This document shows, in pieces, positions 25,591 to 34,672 of a stretch of 64,000 nt of DNA. The stretch spans positions 248,001-312,000 of the forward strand of contig PCBI01000015.1 of the NCBI GenBank assembly GCA_002730875.1. The letters run 5' to 3'. The number at the start of each line of letters is the position of its first letter. The stretch's first letter is position 1. The notes beneath the pieces were generated by a model that did no database searches, was not told the origin of the DNA, and saw only the letters and a list, made by a program, of their open reading frames with translations. A program made the translations under genes and the position numbers. This DNA comes from Spirochaetaceae bacterium (lineage in GTDB: Bacteria > Spirochaetota > Leptospiria > Leptospirales > Leptonemataceae).

Positions 25591-26946
25591 CTACTGGATC
25601 TGATCCAGATCAATTTTTAAAGACTTGATCTTCCTGTGGAGATGGGTTCTTTCCAGTCCCAGAAACCTGGCGGTCTGACTGATATTCTTGTCGTTTTGCT
25701 TTAGGGCGCGCATAATATAGTCTCGCTCGAACTCCTTTCGCGCCGTTTTCAGGTCGGAAGAAAGGGGACCGTCGTTTCCTTCGCCCTCCACCGGGAACTG
25801 CCTCAGATGCAGCTGAACCTCGGTTTCGGTAATCTCCGGACCTTCCGATAGAATGGCAATCCTTTCCACCACGTTCTTCAGTTCCCGGACGTTTCCAGGC
25901 CACGGGTAATGCGTAAGAGCTTCCAGAGCTCCCTGGGTAAAGGTTCGAGGATCAATCTGGTTTTCTTTGAGCGACTGACGAAGAAAATGATCCAGAAGCA
26001 ACGAAATGTCGGCCGGACGTTCTCGAAGCGCCGGCATTACAATCGGGATTACGTTTAATCGGAAATACAGATCTTCGCGGAATTTCCCTTCCTTGATTGC
26101 CTGTAACGGATCGATGTTCGTCGCCGCGATGATTCGCACATCCACTTCGATGGTTTCCGTGGAACCCACCCGGCTGAATTTTTGCTCTTCCAGAACCCGT
26201 AGCACCCGGGCCTGTGTGGCCAGGGACATATCGCATATTTCGTCCAGAAACAGCGTTCCGCCGTTGGCCTGCTCAAATTTTCCGATTCGTCTATCGGAAG
26301 CTCCGGTAAAGGCTCCTTTTTCATGACCGAATAATTCGCTTTCGATTAGTTCCCCGGGTATGGCCGCACAGTTCACGTCTACGAAAGGATCCTCGGAACG
26401 CCTGGAGTTGCGGTAAATGGCTCGTGCCACAAGTTCCTTGCCGGTTCCGTTTTCGCCGTAGATAAAAACTCGGGCATTGGTGCGCGCCGCCTGCGAAATG
26501 GACTGCTTCACCTTCTGGATTTGTTCGGATTGTCCGATGATTTCGTCAAAACCGAGTTTGATCTCTGGCTTGCGAGTGCCGTTGGTCGCCGGAATCTGGA
26601 GTATAGTATTTATCCTTTCGAGTACAATATCCAGGCTGAGGGGCTTCTCCAGAAAGTCCACCGCCCCTTTTTTTGTGGCGGTAACGGCCTGTTCGATAGT
26701 GCCATGGCCGCTAATCATTAGGACCGGTAATGCCGGATACTCGGCCCTGACCTTGTCCAGGATATCCAGTCCGTCCTCTTTGCCCATCCATACGTCCAGC
26801 AGGATTAGATCCGGTCGCTGATCCTTTAGAGTCTTGAGCATGGCCCGACCGGTGGCGAAGTCTTCTACTGCGAAATCTTCGTCTTCCAGTATGGCTCGTA
26901 GCGAGGATCGGATGCTTTGATCGTCATCGACAATGTAAATTTTCAT
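25591..26946 (-). CDS. Sigma-54-dependent response regulator, NtrC/NtrX-like
   Basis: Three-domain activator. Receiver with Asp 51 (LLDVWMGKEDG) and Lys near 101; AAA+ domain with Walker A GENGTGKE (164-171), the sigma-54 contact loop GAFTGA (211-216) and Walker B GGTLFLDEI; C-terminal Fis-type HTH (KNISQTARFLGLERTHLHRKI). It needs RpoN, which is encoded in the same cluster. Start ATG overlaps the kinase stop (ATGA). The C-terminal HTH and receiver resemble NtrX more than NtrC, in keeping with the NtrY-like partner. Targets unknown. Confidence 0.93.
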   Translation of the reverse strand: MKIYIVDDDQSIRSSLRAILEDEDFAVEDFATGRAMLKTLKDQRPDLILLDVWMGKEDGLDILDKVRAEYPALPVLMISGHGTIEQAVTATKKGAVDFLEKPLSLDIVLERINTILQIPATNGTRKPEIKLGFDEIIGQSEQIQKVKQSISQAARTNARVFIYGENGTGKELVARAIYRNSRRSEDPFVDVNCAAIPGELIESELFGHEKGAFTGASDRRIGKFEQANGGTLFLDEICDMSLATQARVLRVLEEQKFSRVGSTETIEVDVRIIAATNIDPLQAIKEGKFREDLYFRLNVIPIVMPALRERPADISLLLDHFLRQSLKENQIDPRTFTQGALEALTHYPWPGNVRELKNVVERIAILSEGPEITETEVQLHLRQFPVEGEGNDGPLSSDLKTARKEFERDYIMRALKQNDKNISQTARFLGLERTHLHRKIKSLKIDLDQIQ

Positions 26947-28763
26947 ACAGGAAATACCATAACGTCTCTTTCGCCTTGATTGCTTTCCGGTACAGGAAAA
27001 AACACCCGGAAGGCCGCGCCCCCCAGGCTGGAACCGGTAACATATATTCGGGCATTGTGGTCCAGAACGGCTCGTTCTACCAGGGCCAATCCCAGACCGT
27101 TGCCGTTTTCCCCTTTGGTTGTGTAGTAGGGCTCGAAAATCTGCTCTCGCTGATCCTCTTCAATGCCTGGACCGGAGTCTTCCACTGTCAACTGAACATG
27201 GCGTTTACCGGCCTGGAGATGTGGCGCGGCCGAAACCCGGATGAGCGGGCGATCGGGCTCGTCTTCCGGCTCCCATTCCATGGAGCGTATGGCATCAATG
27301 GCATTCTGTATCAAATTGTTAATCATTCCAATCACCAGGTTTCGGTCCAGCGCCAGTTCCGGCAGATCAGGGGAAACCTTTAGTTCAAAGTCAATGTCGG
27401 GCAGGTTTGCATATGCCTGAGTGGATTCCTGCAGCAGTTCCATCAGCGAATGCAACTCCAGGCGGGGAGCGGGCATCCGCGCGAAATTGGAGAATTCTTC
27501 CACCAGATGCTTGAGTACGTTTACCTGCTCCAGTATTGTTGTTCCGCCGGATCGCACGATATCGTCTACGTTGCCCCGGTCCGGTCTGTCCAGGCGTCGC
27601 AGCATTCGTTCCGCGGAAAGCTGTATGGGAGTAAGCGGGTTTTTGATTTCATGGGCCAGGCGGCGGGCCACTTCCTGCCAGGCCGCAACCCGCTGGCTGT
27701 GCAGCAATCGGCCGCGCAGGGTTTGCAGTTCTTCGGTCATCTGATTGAAGCTGTCGATTAGTATTCCCAGTTCGCCTTCAGCTTTTATGTCCAATCGGGT
27801 ATCCAGCTTTCCCTGGGTCACGGAACGCGTGGCGGCGGCCAATGATACAATGGGATGGGAAATCTGGCGAGCCAGAACAATGGCTACCCCCAGAGCGATG
27901 GTAATCATCAATGCATAGGCGATGGCCAGTCCCAGTCGCAGATTATAGGGGATCTTTTCCTCCCACTCCTCTTTGCCTGAAGCCACCAGACTCAGTATCT
28001 CCTGGAATCTGGCTTCGGATCGCCTGTTATTTTTATACAGGTGCCGCGTCACGAGATAGTAGCGATCCGGGGTAGCCGTGGGAATCGTAACGGCTGCGTA
28101 TCGATGGCTTGAGGATACCCCGGCGAAAATTGGCGGTCCGACTTCGTTTGCTCGGGCCACCGAGGACCACTCCAGAGGATTCAGCGGCTGGTCGCCGAAT
28201 CGCTTGAGTACGCTGGAGCCTTCGATGAGAAATACGCTTTCGCTATCTGCATCAAAGCCATTCTCCAGGTTACCGGGCCAGGCCCCCACGCCGGGCAGAA
28301 ATCCCTGACGGGCATTTACATAGTTGGCAAAGTCCCGGGTTTCTTCTAATTCATGTTGCCGGAGCAGATCCTCGGATGCCAGCAGACCGCCGCGGAAGTC
28401 CAGGGAGAAAAGGACGCCAATAACGGTCTCCACACGGTCCGAGCTTACCAGAAATATGGGAATGGACGGAAAGATGGATACCACCATGAAAGCAATCATC
28501 AGTCGGTATCTAAGCGAGGACCGTAGATTTCCGGTGCGTCGAATGCGCTTATTACGGTAGTAGTACAGGAAGAGAAAATTCAGCGTACCCAGTGGAATGA
28601 ATACCACCAGATAGATGAAGATTCGATCCACCGGGGAGGTGTCCTCCCGGACAAAGTAGGCTTCGGCGATGAAGACCGAGATCCACAGGATGAGAATTAG
28701 AAACAGAGCGTCCCGGAGAAGAATCTTGGATTCCTCTCTTTTCCAGGGCTCTGTCCGCCTCAA
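26943..28763 (-). CDS. NtrY-like membrane sensor histidine kinase
   Basis: 606 residues. Three N-terminal membrane helices (LFLILILWISVFIAEAY, IFIYLVVFIPLGTLNFLF, MIAFMVVSIFPSIPIFLV), a periplasmic segment, a fourth helix (LGLAIAYALMITIALGVAI) and a HAMP domain (RQISHPIVSLAAATRSV). The DHp H-box is ARRLAHEIKNPLTPIQLSAERM (His in LAHEIKNP), the NtrB/NtrY-type motif, and the ATPase has N (IQNAIDAI), DSGPGI and GLGLALVE boxes. Start is TTG with GGAG 7 nt upstream, overlapping the ptsH stop as TTGA. Forms a pair with the activator downstream. Confidence 0.92.
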   Translation of the reverse strand: MRRTEPWKREESKILLRDALFLILILWISVFIAEAYFVREDTSPVDRIFIYLVVFIPLGTLNFLFLYYYRNKRIRRTGNLRSSLRYRLMIAFMVVSIFPSIPIFLVSSDRVETVIGVLFSLDFRGGLLASEDLLRQHELEETRDFANYVNARQGFLPGVGAWPGNLENGFDADSESVFLIEGSSVLKRFGDQPLNPLEWSSVARANEVGPPIFAGVSSSHRYAAVTIPTATPDRYYLVTRHLYKNNRRSEARFQEILSLVASGKEEWEEKIPYNLRLGLAIAYALMITIALGVAIVLARQISHPIVSLAAATRSVTQGKLDTRLDIKAEGELGILIDSFNQMTEELQTLRGRLLHSQRVAAWQEVARRLAHEIKNPLTPIQLSAERMLRRLDRPDRGNVDDIVRSGGTTILEQVNVLKHLVEEFSNFARMPAPRLELHSLMELLQESTQAYANLPDIDFELKVSPDLPELALDRNLVIGMINNLIQNAIDAIRSMEWEPEDEPDRPLIRVSAAPHLQAGKRHVQLTVEDSGPGIEEDQREQIFEPYYTTKGENGNGLGLALVERAVLDHNARIYVTGSSLGGAAFRVFFPVPESNQGERDVMVFPV

Positions 28764-29020
28764 CTCTCTTCTCCGTTGAGAAGCCCGGGCAACCTGGCTA
28801 TGGCTTCCTTTTCGTCATCGCCACGAATCTCCAGTTGTACCCTTGTTCCAGGGCTCAGGGCCAGCATAAGGATCCCCATTATGCTTTTTCCGTTTACGGT
28901 TACACCGTTGGCGGTAAGAAAGACTTCGCTCTTGTACTTGGCCGCTTCGCGTACAAAAATCGAGGCCGGCCGGGCATGTAATCCTTCCTGCAGTTCAATG
29001 ACAACTTCAACTGTCTCCAT
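28760..29020 (-). CDS. ptsH: HPr phosphocarrier
   Basis: 86 residues. His 15 (GLHARPAS) is the PEP-dependent phosphorylation site and Ser 46 (NGKSIMGIL) is the HprK target; both are present. No EI or EII genes are seen nearby, so a regulatory role seems more likely than sugar transport. Start ATG overlaps the hprK stop by one base, and the TGA overlaps the kinase start. Confidence 0.96.
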   Translation of the reverse strand: METVEVVIELQEGLHARPASIFVREAAKYKSEVFLTANGVTVNGKSIMGILMLALSPGTRVQLEIRGDDEKEAIARLPGLLNGEES

Positions 29021-30066
29021 TACACGGGTCCCATTAATGGCTTAGGATTCACTTTCTTGCGCTCCTTTTTGGCGGGGGCCTTTGAGCCGGGGCCCGAAGG
29101 CCCGGCGCCAGAACCTCCGCCTTTTTCCGGATCCTGACCTACCTGTTCCGCGATTCGCGTATGAATTCTTTCGGAAAGCGAGCGCGCCGCGTGAAAACCC
29201 ATCCTTCGGGATCGATGATTCATTGAGGCGGTCTCCACCAGAATCGGTATATTGCGCCCCGGGCGCAGCGGAAGCGTAATGCTTGGGATGGATACATCCA
29301 GGATATCCATGGTCTGTTCGTCGATGCCCAGGCGGTCGTATTCCTTTTCTTCATTCCAGTCTTCCAGAAAGACTACGAGATCAACCTGTACTTTCTTCCG
29401 TATGGCTCCTACGCCAAACAGGTCCTTTATGTTTACGATGCCAATGCCCCGTAGCTCCATGTGATGTTCGATCATGGGATCGGATTCGCCCACCAGTTCG
29501 CCTTTACCCATATGGCGAATGTGTACCATGTCATCGGCTACAAGCCGGTGGCCGCGTTCGATGAGTTCCAGGGCGGTTTCGGACTTGCCTATGCCGGACG
29601 GTCCCAGCAAAAGAACGCCCAGGCCAAAAACCTCGATTAGCACTCCGTGGATTGACGTCTGGGGCGCCAGAGCCCGGGTGATTATCCGGTTGAAATTCAG
29701 AATAAAATCGTGGGTGGATAGGGTGGTCTGAAGCAGCGGAATGCTACAGTGGTTGGCCTTTTCCAGAAAACAGGAAGGAGGTTGATTTCCGTGGGTGAAA
29801 ACCAGAGCCGGAAACTCGTAGTTGAAGAATTCCTCTTTGATCCGGTTCTCCACCTCGCCTCCACAGTCCATCAGGTAGGCAAACTCTCCCTGGCCAAATA
29901 CCTGCAGTCTATCATGAGCAAAGTTACGATAGAACCCGGCCAGAGCCAGCCCCGGCCGGTTCACGTCTTCGTTGCGGATTTGACGGCTCAGACCTTCTTC
30001 GCCGGCCAGTATTCGCAATCCCAGTTCCGGGAATTCCAGTAATCTGCCAGGTTCCATCGAACTCAT
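29020..30066 (-). CDS. hprK: HPr kinase/phosphorylase
   Basis: Phosphorylates and dephosphorylates HPr on Ser 46. The N-terminal domain is moderately conserved (LAGFYRNFAHDRLQVFG). The catalytic domain has Walker A GPSGIGKS (155-162), DDMVHIR and the signature ELRGIGIVNIKDLFGVGAI. 348 residues; the last about 35 form a Gly/Pro/Lys-rich tail beyond the family end. ATG start 1 nt after the hpf stop. The gene order rpoN-hpf-hprK-ptsH parallels the proteobacterial rpoN-hpf-ptsN cluster but with HprK/HPr in place of EIIA-Ntr. Confidence 0.95.
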   Translation of the reverse strand: MSSMEPGRLLEFPELGLRILAGEEGLSRQIRNEDVNRPGLALAGFYRNFAHDRLQVFGQGEFAYLMDCGGEVENRIKEEFFNYEFPALVFTHGNQPPSCFLEKANHCSIPLLQTTLSTHDFILNFNRIITRALAPQTSIHGVLIEVFGLGVLLLGPSGIGKSETALELIERGHRLVADDMVHIRHMGKGELVGESDPMIEHHMELRGIGIVNIKDLFGVGAIRKKVQVDLVVFLEDWNEEKEYDRLGIDEQTMDILDVSIPSITLPLRPGRNIPILVETASMNHRSRRMGFHAARSLSERIHTRIAEQVGQDPEKGGGSGAGPSGPGSKAPAKKERKKVNPKPLMGPV

Positions 30067-30067
30067 A

Positions 30068-30367
30068 TCAACCTCGCTGGTTCTTGCCCAGGTTCTTTTC
30101 TTTGTGCTTTTTGATCTGCTTTTCCAGTTTCTTTTCTACCAGATCTAGAGCGGCATACATGGTTTCTGCCTTTTCTTCCGCTACGAACTGGCCGCTATCG
30201 CCATTGATTGTAATCTCAGCAATTTGATTAATCTTTTCCACCTTAAAATGAACGGTGGCATTCTGCAGATTGCTGAAGTGTGAGGAAAGTTTATCCACAA
30301 CTTTGTCTGCGTACTCTTTCAGAGCATCTGAAGAGTCTATGTTTTGAAAGTGGTAGCTGGTTTCCAT
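30068..30367 (-). CDS. hpf: Short ribosome hibernation promoting factor
   Basis: 99 residues with the beta-alpha fold of HPF/YfiA: TSYHFQNIDSSDALKEYADKVVDKL and HFKVEKINQIAEITINGDSG, then AALDLVEKKLEKQIKKHKEK. It lacks the C-terminal dimerisation domain of long HPF. A strong Shine-Dalgarno sequence (AAGGAGAGG) precedes the ATG. Lies 82 bp after rpoN, the usual place. Confidence 0.94.
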   Translation of the reverse strand: METSYHFQNIDSSDALKEYADKVVDKLSSHFSNLQNATVHFKVEKINQIAEITINGDSGQFVAEEKAETMYAALDLVEKKLEKQIKKHKEKNLGKNQRG

Positions 30368-30449
30368 TCTGCCTCTCCTTGGATTGGTATAACTTTTATA
30401 AGAACTGATTTTCCGGATCTGTCTCGTGCAGATCCCTGCGCCCTATCTC

Positions 30450-31883
30450 TTACCCCGACCGATCCTGGCCGCTCCGTCCCATGCCTTTCAGTATTCTTCT
30501 TCTCTCCGCCGCTGGAATATTCAATACCTTTCTGTATTTGGCCACCGTTCTTCGGGCAATGGATACGCCTTCGGAGGCAATCTGATCGGCGATTTCCTGG
30601 TCAGAAAAAGGGGAGGATGGGTCTTCCGAATCTACGATCTTCTGTACCCTCTCTTTGATGTTCGTGGATGACTCCCCTCGCCCTCCATCCGCTTTTCGGA
30701 GTGCGCTGGTGAAGAAATACTTGAGCTCGAAAATGCCCCAGCGGGTCTGAACGTACTTGTTTGTGGTGATGCGCGAAATCGTAGACTCGTGCATCTCCAG
30801 GTCGTCGGCCACCTCGCGCAGGGTCAAAGGAACCAGGTGGCCGTGTCCCTGTCTGAAGAACTCTTCCTGATGCTGGACAATAGTTTGCATGGTCCGGTAC
30901 AGGGTCTGTCTTCTCTGCTTGATTCCGCGCAGAAGCCAGGTGGCGCTGGAAAGCTTGGTTTCCAGATATTCGGTGTCCCCTTCCTTGCCGCCGGAAAGCA
31001 GCTTTTTGTAGGCCTCGTTGATTTGCAGGGACGGAATCCAATCGTCGTTTATGATTACATCTATACGGTCTTCCAGATCCACTACGATCAGGTCCGGCAC
31101 CACATAGTCAGGTTCCCGACTGGAGTAAAGCGTTCCGGGAAAGGGCTCCAGGGTTCGAATGAACTGAAGGGCCGAATGGATTCTGGATTCGTTGCTTCCG
31201 GTTTCTTTTTCGATCTTCTTATAATCCAGTCTTTCCAGGTCCTGGAAATGGTGCTCCAGTAGTTTCAGTACAAAGGGCTCAGCATTCTGTAATGCCGCCT
31301 GCACGAGTAGCGCTTCCTGGACGCCGCTTACGCCGCATCCCGGCGGATCCAGTTCTCGGATCGTGGAGAGTATCTTATTTATGGCGCCGGCCGGCAGATT
31401 CTGATCATCCAGTAGTATTTCCGGAGATTCGGTAAGAAAGCCCTTCTGGTCGATGGCCGAAACGATGATCGTCGCCGCTTCGAATTCTGGAGGGCTCAGA
31501 TTTGTGAGACGCAGTTGTTCTATCAGGTATTCCTGTAGGGATCTATGGGAAGTGACCGCATTCTGCAGAAATTGGTTCTTTCGGTCCGCGCCTTCATAAT
31601 CGATTTGACCGTAATCGCTGTATTCCTCTCTGGATCGTGATTCGGATTCGGAGGCATCGTCTTCGGAAGACCTTTCCCGTTGGCGGGCTTCTTTTTCCTG
31701 GGCATCCCGGCTGCTGTCTTCCTCTTCTTTCAGTTCCAGAAGCGGGTTTTCCAGGAGTTCGGTTTCAATTCTTTCGGATAGCTCCAGGTTGGAGAGCGGA
31801 AGCAACTCAATGGACTGCCGCAGATCCTGAGTCATCACCAGTTTCTGGGTCTGTTTTTGAACAAGCTGCTGGGAAAGAGCCAT
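30450..31883 (-). CDS. rpoN: RNA polymerase sigma-54 factor
   Basis: Region I is Gln/Leu rich (SQQLVQKQTQKLVMTQDLRQ and SIELLPLSNLELSERI), region II is acidic, and region III has the core-binding and HTH parts (LREVADDLEMHESTISRITTNKY). The RpoN box ARRTVAKYR lies near the C-terminus (IARRTVAKYRKVLNIP). The ATG at 31883 has AAGG 6 nt upstream that overlaps the lptB stop; an in-frame TTG two codons earlier is less likely. 477 residues. It follows lptB directly, the arrangement found in most LPS-bearing bacteria. Confidence 0.96.
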   Translation of the reverse strand: MALSQQLVQKQTQKLVMTQDLRQSIELLPLSNLELSERIETELLENPLLELKEEEDSSRDAQEKEARQRERSSEDDASESESRSREEYSDYGQIDYEGADRKNQFLQNAVTSHRSLQEYLIEQLRLTNLSPPEFEAATIIVSAIDQKGFLTESPEILLDDQNLPAGAINKILSTIRELDPPGCGVSGVQEALLVQAALQNAEPFVLKLLEHHFQDLERLDYKKIEKETGSNESRIHSALQFIRTLEPFPGTLYSSREPDYVVPDLIVVDLEDRIDVIINDDWIPSLQINEAYKKLLSGGKEGDTEYLETKLSSATWLLRGIKQRRQTLYRTMQTIVQHQEEFFRQGHGHLVPLTLREVADDLEMHESTISRITTNKYVQTRWGIFELKYFFTSALRKADGGRGESSTNIKERVQKIVDSEDPSSPFSDQEIADQIASEGVSIARRTVAKYRKVLNIPAAERRRILKGMGRSGQDRSG

Positions 31884-31891
31884 AGGCAACC

Positions 31892-32695
31892 TTACAGAGT
31901 GAAGTCCTCTCCCAGATAGATTTCCTTGATTCGCTGGTCCTGTACCAATTCTTCCGCGGTGCCAGCCTTTAGTATCTGACCTGCGTACATGATGTACGCT
32001 CGGTCGGTGATCTTAAGTGTTTCGCGAACGTTGTGATCCGTAATGAGTATCCCCAGCCCGCGTTCCCGTAGCTGAGAAATCAAATCCTGGATGTCCCGAA
32101 CAGCGATGGGATCCACACCGGCGAAAGGTTCGTCCAGAAGTATGAAATCCGGTTCCGTGGCCAGCGCCCGGGCAATTTCGCAACGGCGGCGCTCTCCTCC
32201 GGATAATGTGAATCCCTTCTGATCCGTGACTTTGTTTAGATGAAGCTCATCTATGAGAGCGTCGGACCGTCGGCGAATCTCCTTTGGATCCTTGAAATGC
32301 ATCTGTAGAACGCCTTCAATGTTTTCGCGGACTGACAGCTTTCGAAACACGGAAGCTTCCTGGGCCAGATAACCCACGCCCAGGCGCGCTCGTTTGAACA
32401 TGGGTAGTCTGGTTACTTCTTCTTCGCCGATGAATGCGCGACCTTCATCGGGTTGGACCAGACCGACGGCCATGTAAAAGGATGTTGTTTTACCAGCGCC
32501 GTTGGGACCGAGCAATCCCACGATTTCTCGCCGAGCAATCTCAAAAGAGACGCCATCTACGACCTTTTTCCGGTTATAGATCTTGACCAGTCCCTCCATA
32601 CGTAGAGTGCGCATGCGAAAGTTCGGATCATAGGAATCCGGAGATAACCCTGCTGCGGTTTCCTCGCTTTTCCTGGTTTTCTTTGCCCTGGCCAC
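31892..32695 (-). CDS. lptB: LPS export ABC ATPase LptB
   Basis: ATPase of the LptB2FG complex that extracts LPS from the inner membrane. Walker A GPNGAGKTT, Q-loop (GYLAQEASVFRKLSVREN, diagnostic of LptB), signature LSGGERRR and Walker B FILLDEPFAGVDP, plus the H-loop in ITDHNVRETL. A GTG at 32695 gives a 27-residue extension (basic, KKTRKSEETA) before the family's usual start at MRTLRMEGLVKIY (ATG 32614); neither has a good Shine-Dalgarno sequence. Upstream, 268 bp separate it from lptA. Confidence 0.96.
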   Translation of the reverse strand: MARAKKTRKSEETAAGLSPDSYDPNFRMRTLRMEGLVKIYNRKKVVDGVSFEIARREIVGLLGPNGAGKTTSFYMAVGLVQPDEGRAFIGEEEVTRLPMFKRARLGVGYLAQEASVFRKLSVRENIEGVLQMHFKDPKEIRRRSDALIDELHLNKVTDQKGFTLSGGERRRCEIARALATEPDFILLDEPFAGVDPIAVRDIQDLISQLRERGLGILITDHNVRETLKITDRAYIMYAGQILKAGTAEELVQDQRIKEIYLGEDFTL

Positions 32696-32963
32696 AAATC
32701 CAGAATGGCAGGGCCATTTTTAGAGGCAAACCTTCTTTGGCTTTTTTCGTAGTTTGGTCCGGCTTTTGCAGGGCGGAAGCGCCAGAGTCATCCCCATGTC
32801 AAGCAACCTGACAGGTCATCCGCTTCGAAACCGCAAATGGTGAATACGCATCTGCAATCCGGCATTCATCAGCGAGGCCGCTCATATTCAGGTTAATGCC
32901 TTTCTTGCCTTTCTTGCCTTTCTTGCCATCCCGGTCTGGGGCAAGGATGCAATGGGATAAGGG
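32696..32963. other. Spacer between lptA and lptB with a 9-bp tandem repeat
   Basis: No gene is supported. On the plus strand GCCTTTCTT occurs three times head to tail at 32898-32924. The rest shows no strong hairpin. It interrupts an otherwise tight operon, so it may hold an internal promoter for lptB-rpoN; none is clear by eye. Confidence 0.5.
32898..32927. repeat. Three tandem copies of a 9-bp unit
   Basis: GCCTTTCTT repeated at 32898-32906, 32907-32915 and 32916-32924, followed by GCC. Perfect copies. On the minus strand the unit reads AAGAAAGGC, so the transcript upstream of lptB carries repeated GAAAGG, which resembles Shine-Dalgarno sequence. Confidence 0.9.
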
Positions 32964-34619
32964 TTATTCTACAATGGCGCCCTGGATATTCTTTTCAAAG
33001 ATGATGCGATCCTGATCGGGATACATCCGCACCAGGCTACATTGAATCCAGGACCCATCGCGATAGATCCTCGGATTTCCGATGAACTCCAGATAGCCAT
33101 CCTTTTCTTCATACCGGGCGATCTCGCCCCGAGCGCGATCCTGGCCTCGATTCAGTTCCACATTTCCTCGGGCCAGTGTGACTTCGGCCTGGAAATCCCT
33201 TTCGATGAAAGCGCCGGTGAGAGTGCCTGTGACCTCACCGGTTTTTTCGTCCAGAAACTCCACCAGCGGTTTGCCGGTAAGCGTGAGAAATTGTTTCTGC
33301 CGCTGGTATTCCATCTCTCGGGATTTCACCCGGATATTCTCTTCTTTGTCTATGAACTCCACCCCCTGATCGGTACTCAGTGTGGCCATGGATGGACCGG
33401 TTCCAATGAGCGCCGGAGAGCGCAATTCGCGGGTAGGATCCGTAAACACTACATTGCCGGTGATCTTCGTAATGGGATTCTTTTTGTCCGCGAATAGATG
33501 CTCGATTCGATCGGCAGAAAGGACCTGCAGTACCGGCCCGGCGGGATTCTCTTTCGCTTCCTCCGGGTCCGGCAAAGTCTCTCCCCTTGCTTGCGCTTCC
33601 TCTTTGGCTCGTTCAATGGCCTTTTCGCTTACCGGGCCATGACTGCGGGCATAGGTCTCCAGGTCCATTGTCTGGATTTTCTCCGGCTCATAAGTTGCAT
33701 ACAGGGTGCGGCCTTCCAGTACTGCTTTTTCTTCGCCGGTATAGTAGTAGATTTTGTCTCCGGTGAGATATTCGCCTTTGCCCAGTATCCTGGGATTGTC
33801 GGGAATCTCTATCAGTTCTTTCTCGTCGGTATAGCTGGCGGTGTCGGCCAGGATGTTGTAGTCGCTATGGTGGATTCGCACATCTTCCTTGAGGTAGGCG
33901 ATCTTCTCCGCCAGGTCCCTTTCCATACGAACGCAGGTAATATGGGTAGTTTCCTGACCTTCCTTTTTAATACGCATATACGGCCAGCCCAACAGCTGCA
34001 CAAGCTCCTTGTCTCGATTGTAAACGCCCTGGGCGGCACGAATGAAGATCCCGTTTTCCGAATCGTAGATTTGAACGCCTCCCGACATTTTACCGTATTT
34101 GCCTGCATCTATGGTTATCACCGGCGCGCGAATGAGCACATTTCCGTGTCGGATGGTTGCATTCCCCCGAAGCTGAATGCGCCATTCCGGTTTCCCGTCC
34201 ACGTAAATCCGGGAGCGCACCAGTTCGGCGCCGTAGAACCGGGTGACAATTTCGCGGCCGCGATCCGTCTTCTTCTTCTGTTCGATCTGCAGCCTGGAAT
34301 CCTTTTCTGGATCGATGGGCGTCACTGTTTCTTCTTTGCCGGGGGTATCGGATTGGGAGTCCGGCTCAGTTGTCTCTGACTCTTCCGTTTCCGAAGATAT
34401 CTCTCCATCCCAGGGGAAGTTGTAGTCCTCTTCCGCAGTTGTTTCGCCGTAGATCAAATCCTGAACGGACTGACAGCCAGGGAGAAGGACGAGGCCAAGC
34501 AATACACAACCGACGGCAAAACGACGGAGAAAATCGGATCCTACCAGGCATGGAACCTTCTTTGCGAAAGCGGTGGCCTGGAATGAATTAGCATTCGGCC
34601 TGTTTGGTGTCTTCGGCAT
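32964..34619 (-). CDS. lptA: Large LptA/OstA-like lipoprotein
   Basis: 551 residues, about three times E. coli LptA. The N-terminus has a hydrophobic segment and lipobox LLPGC (Cys 49), followed by an acidic linker. Then come repeated OstA-type beta-jellyroll units: LRGNATIRHGNVLIRAPVI, SGGVQIYDSENGIF, LKEDVRIHHSDYNILADTA, ITGNVVFTDPTREL, LARGNVELNRGQDRARGEI. These bind LPS and build the bridge across the periplasm. A helical insertion rich in Glu and Ala (about 335-365) divides the two halves. Lipid anchoring of a bridge subunit is unusual. Sits between lptC and lptB. Confidence 0.88.
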   Translation of the reverse strand: MPKTPNRPNANSFQATAFAKKVPCLVGSDFLRRFAVGCVLLGLVLLPGCQSVQDLIYGETTAEEDYNFPWDGEISSETEESETTEPDSQSDTPGKEETVTPIDPEKDSRLQIEQKKKTDRGREIVTRFYGAELVRSRIYVDGKPEWRIQLRGNATIRHGNVLIRAPVITIDAGKYGKMSGGVQIYDSENGIFIRAAQGVYNRDKELVQLLGWPYMRIKKEGQETTHITCVRMERDLAEKIAYLKEDVRIHHSDYNILADTASYTDEKELIEIPDNPRILGKGEYLTGDKIYYYTGEEKAVLEGRTLYATYEPEKIQTMDLETYARSHGPVSEKAIERAKEEAQARGETLPDPEEAKENPAGPVLQVLSADRIEHLFADKKNPITKITGNVVFTDPTRELRSPALIGTGPSMATLSTDQGVEFIDKEENIRVKSREMEYQRQKQFLTLTGKPLVEFLDEKTGEVTGTLTGAFIERDFQAEVTLARGNVELNRGQDRARGEIARYEEKDGYLEFIGNPRIYRDGSWIQCSLVRMYPDQDRIIFEKNIQGAIVE

Positions 34620-34672
34620 AGTGATTTTGGAGTGATTCCTATTGGCTCAAATTCCTGCTTGATTCGCGGTTT

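Noticed and set aside
33498..34379. Plus-strand frame opposite lptA (293 codons)
   Set aside because: Its only support is length; lptA on the other strand has a lipobox and OstA repeats.
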